In this document: positions 7,050-9,236 of the stretch, in pieces | Position numbering within the stretch: position 1 is the first letter of the stretch | Layout of the letters: the number at the start of each line of letters is the position of its first letter | NCBI GenBank assembly: GCA_964452575.1 | Contig: CAYVMN010000182.1 | Span: 1 to 9,236 of the forward strand | Direction of reading: 5' to 3' | DNA: 9,236 nt | DNA from: CAYVMN01 sp964452575 | GTDB lineage: Bacteria; Desulfobacterota; DSM-4660; Desulfatiglandales; Desulfatiglandaceae | The notes under the pieces: generated by a model | What the model was told of the DNA's origin: nothing | The model's database searches: none | The model's input: only the letters and a program-made list of their open reading frames with translations | Position numbers and translations under genes: made by a program

Positions 7050-8324
7050 ATGCATGTCCATAAAATATCGCGGATACTGAGATCGATCACCGACCTGCAA
7101 TTCCCTGAGATCCTGAAAAGAAGTATCCCTGTGCTAATAGGGATACTTATTTTTCTTAATCCCTTTCCATATACGACCTCAATTAAAGAGGTATGCTTCT
7201 ATCTTTCTGTATCAATTACTCTCTTGCTAATGGTTTTCAGATGGGCCAGATTCTCGTTCAAGACCCCACTTCTGCTCCCGTTCTGCCTTTTTGCATTATG
7301 GGCCCTTGTTGGCATTTTTTTCGCACTAGACCAAGAAAATAGCATGCATGATTTCTATTCTCACCTGCTCAGGTATATCATACTCTATTTCATTACGATC
7401 AATTTCTTCAACTCAAGGAGACTATTTGAGGCCCTCTCATGGATCATGGTCGTTTCTGCCACGATTTTTTCGATCGGGGCAATGGTCTACTTTTATCTCA
7501 TTTTGGGGCACAGCTTATCAGAGAGGCTGGCGAATTTCGATCAGATCCCCTGCAACCGTGTTAGCATGCTCGCCGGATTTGGAGCGCTTATCTCTTTGCA
7601 TCTGCTGTTCACCAGGATTCAGTGGGTCCGAAGAGCAATCCTGCTATTTTTTGTGATCCCGCTGTCAGCTACCATCATTTTGGCCCAGACGCGAGGCACA
7701 ATGGTTGCCATGTCTCTGGCAGTAATCATACTGTTTTTCAGATATCGTAAGATCATGGTGGCCTTTCTGGGGGGGATGTTGATCCTCGTTGCAATAACGC
7801 CGATCAAGGATCGCCTGTTTGATACAAAGACAAACTATCCGCGTATGGGCACGAATTATCTTTCCCTTGAGATTATAAAGGATTACCCCATAAGCGGGAT
7901 TGGCTTTGGCATGCAGACCTACGGACGCAGTTACCTTTTAAGCCCTGAGAAATATATGTCAAGAATACCCACGGAATACTGGTCCCATGAATTTTTTCGT
8001 GATCCCCATAATATGTTGTTGGGTATCGCGGTTCGGACCGGCCTGGTTGGCCTTGGATTTTTCTTGTATATAATATCAGCCTTCGCCCACACGTGTTGGA
8101 AACTCACTGTAAATGGAAAAGACGACTTCATAGGGGGATGGGGGCTTTGCATGTTGTCGGCCTTTCTCTTCTTCTTCGTTGTCGGTCTTTTTGAACCCGT
8201 TTTTAATCACCTAACAGAAACCTTGCTCTTTACGATATTTTCGCTGGCAACCGTCTTGTGGCGTATGCAGGAAAATGGTGACCGGCAGATTCCGGCAGCA
8301 GCTAGAAAACAGGTGATGCCTTGA
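7050..8324 (+). CDS. O-antigen ligase/polymerase family membrane protein (WaaL/Wzy-like)
   Basis: A 424-residue, very hydrophobic protein with about ten or more predicted membrane helices, beginning near residue 26. The Wzy_C (O-antigen ligase) features are present: ILAQTRGTMVAMSLAVI with R215, KDYPISGIGFGMQTYG just before the large periplasmic loop, and DPHNMLLGIAVRTGLVG with H320. Ligases of this family use conserved Arg and His residues to move polysaccharide from undecaprenyl diphosphate to lipid A-core in the periplasm. Ligases and polymerases share this domain and cannot be separated reliably by sequence; its place after msbA in a core locus slightly favours a ligase. The ATG at 7050 lacks a well-placed ribosome site. 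The frame is open back to the msbA stop at 6951, but no common start codon occurs in that stretch. The stop overlaps the next start (TTGA). Confidence 0.8.
   Translation: MHVHKISRILRSITDLQFPEILKRSIPVLIGILIFLNPFPYTTSIKEVCFYLSVSITLLLMVFRWARFSFKTPLLLPFCLFALWALVGIFFALDQENSMHDFYSHLLRYIILYFITINFFNSRRLFEALSWIMVVSATIFSIGAMVYFYLILGHSLSERLANFDQIPCNRVSMLAGFGALISLHLLFTRIQWVRRAILLFFVIPLSATIILAQTRGTMVAMSLAVIILFFRYRKIMVAFLGGMLILVAITPIKDRLFDTKTNYPRMGTNYLSLEIIKDYPISGIGFGMQTYGRSYLLSPEKYMSRIPTEYWSHEFFRDPHNMLLGIAVRTGLVGLGFFLYIISAFAHTCWKLTVNGKDDFIGGWGLCMLSAFLFFFVVGLFEPVFNHLTETLLFTIFSLATVLWRMQENGDRQIPAAARKQVMP
8311..8316 (+). promoter_or_regulatory. Ribosome binding site deciding a TTG start
   Basis: AGGTGA lies 4 bases before TTG 8321, within the end of the ligase-family gene. 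With the TTGA stop/start overlap it is the main reason to choose TTG as the start of the last gene. Confidence 0.5.
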
Positions 8325-9236
8325 AAAGGACGTACCATCTCGAATCTTTGATAGAAACGGAGACATTCCGTTTTGACGGCCTGCTGCTTAAGGGGATTGA
8401 TAATACACCCGTATTAGGGATTAACAGTCCTGAAATGGCGGAGGAGGAGACGAGTCTTTTTCACCGAGATGTTTTAGGAGGCGATGAATACTTTGATATC
8501 CTGAAGGGATTTGTTGAAGAGAAATTATCTGCCAGGAATCCAGCACCGATAGTCCGGTTTGCCGATGGCGAATATGCCTTTTACGCGAAGGACCTGCACT
8601 GTAACGGCCTGTATCAGCAGGCAGAATCTGTGAAGGCAATCAAAAAGGCCATGCCATTGCATTTAGAGGCCCTGGGCGTTCTCAGCCACATAGGAAAGTT
8701 GGCCCCTTTGATTTATCCGGGAAATGCCCAACGCCAGAGAAAAGGCTTCTTGTCATTTGTGCACGGTCGGAAGGACAACAAGTCGGCCCTGGGATTTGTA
8801 GAGTTTCTCCATGATAACAGAATAGCCATGAGCGGGGAGAACTATTTGCCCTTCTATGTGGTATACGCATATCTCACCTCAAGACAATTCTCTGGAATTC
8901 TGGACCAAAAGAGGCTCTGCATCATAAGCTCGGAATGTGACATTGGCTTGTGTCGCAAGTGGTTTGCCCGGCATTCGTCCCATCCGGAAATCACCTTCAC
9001 CGAGATCCCTGGAAATTATGTTGCAACGCAGTGGAGGTCCATCAGGGCTAGCGTTATGGACAAGATACCTGCTGACACGGATATTTGCCTGGTGGGTGCT
9101 GGTGTAGGGTCAGTGCTTGTTTGTGTTGATGTGGCCGCCAAGTTCTCGATTCCTGTAATTGATGCCGGGCATGTCTTGAACATGATGAATGGCAGAGAAG
9201 ACAAGTCAAGAGGGCCCAGATTGTACACCCTCAGAA
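8321..9236 (+). CDS. Probable GT-D fold (DUF1792-like) glycosyltransferase, 3' partial
   Basis: An uninterrupted 305-codon frame starts at TTG 8321 and runs off the window edge without a stop. The product (MKRTYHLESLIETETF...) has no signal peptide or membrane helix. Around residues 77-85 it has IVRFADGEY, matching the RxGDGE pattern whose Asp-x-Glu (here D82, E84) binds metal in the GT-D fold of DUF1792 glycosyltransferases. Further family-like elements are the strand KRLCIISSE (from 197), the glycine-rich CLVGAGVGSVLVCVDVAAKF (256-275) and IDAGHVL (280-286), which parallels the usual DiGH near the domain end. A 60-70 residue N-terminal extension precedes the domain. It likely adds a sugar to the glycan built by this operon; donor and acceptor are unknown. 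The 4-base overlap with the ligase gene supports co-translation. Recognition rests on motifs recalled from the family, not on a search. Confidence 0.65.
   Translation, partial: MKRTYHLESLIETETFRFDGLLLKGIDNTPVLGINSPEMAEEETSLFHRDVLGGDEYFDILKGFVEEKLSARNPAPIVRFADGEYAFYAKDLHCNGLYQQAESVKAIKKAMPLHLEALGVLSHIGKLAPLIYPGNAQRQRKGFLSFVHGRKDNKSALGFVEFLHDNRIAMSGENYLPFYVVYAYLTSRQFSGILDQKRLCIISSECDIGLCRKWFARHSSHPEITFTEIPGNYVATQWRSIRASVMDKIPADTDICLVGAGVGSVLVCVDVAAKFSIPVIDAGHVLNMMNGREDKSRGPRLYTLR

Overview
This window reads as part of one long, tightly packed plus-strand operon for lipopolysaccharide (LPS) core and outer-envelope assembly. The organism looks like a Gram-negative bacterium with an outer membrane. 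The style of the proteins (the TPR/LolB-like pair, the WaaE-type transferase, the GT9 protein with a C-terminal cysteine cluster, and an MsbA-like exporter), moderate GC content and heavy use of AGG/AGA for arginine suggest a deltaproteobacterium (Desulfobacterota or a relative). That placement is inference; there is no rRNA or other marker gene here.

Layout: (1) 2-1558, 3' part of a TPR-repeat protein; (2) 1555-2343, a LolA/LolB-fold lipoprotein, overlapping gene 1 by 4 bases; (3) 2365-3132, a WaaE-type family 2 glycosyltransferase; (4) 3183-4019, a second, different family 2 glycosyltransferase with a galactosyltransferase-type C-terminal half; (5) 4019-5155, a family 9 (heptosyltransferase-like) transferase sharing one base with gene 4; (6) 5133-6953, an MsbA-like lipid A-core ABC flippase overlapping gene 5 by 23 bases; (7) a 96-base gap at 6954-7049 with a weak hairpin and a 14-codon mini-ORF; (8) 7050-8324, a polytopic O-antigen ligase/polymerase-family protein; (9) 8321 to the window end, a gene running off the edge whose product resembles GT-D-fold (DUF1792) glycosyltransferases.

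Inferred joint role: the GT9 and two GT2 enzymes, probably with the GT-D-like protein, build core sugars on lipid A at the cytoplasmic face. MsbA flips the lipid A-core. The ligase-family protein then joins (or polymerises) O-antigen in the periplasm. The TPR/LolB-like pair belongs to outer-membrane lipoprotein assembly and may be transcribed with the sugar genes.

No RNA genes, mobile elements, CRISPR arrays, clear promoters or clear terminators were found. The locus is mostly recognisable biology. The most interesting points are the GT-D-like gene, a G8 tract late in the WaaE-type gene, a Trp-rich insertion in an outside loop of MsbA, and the fused context of a lolB-type pair with LPS genes.
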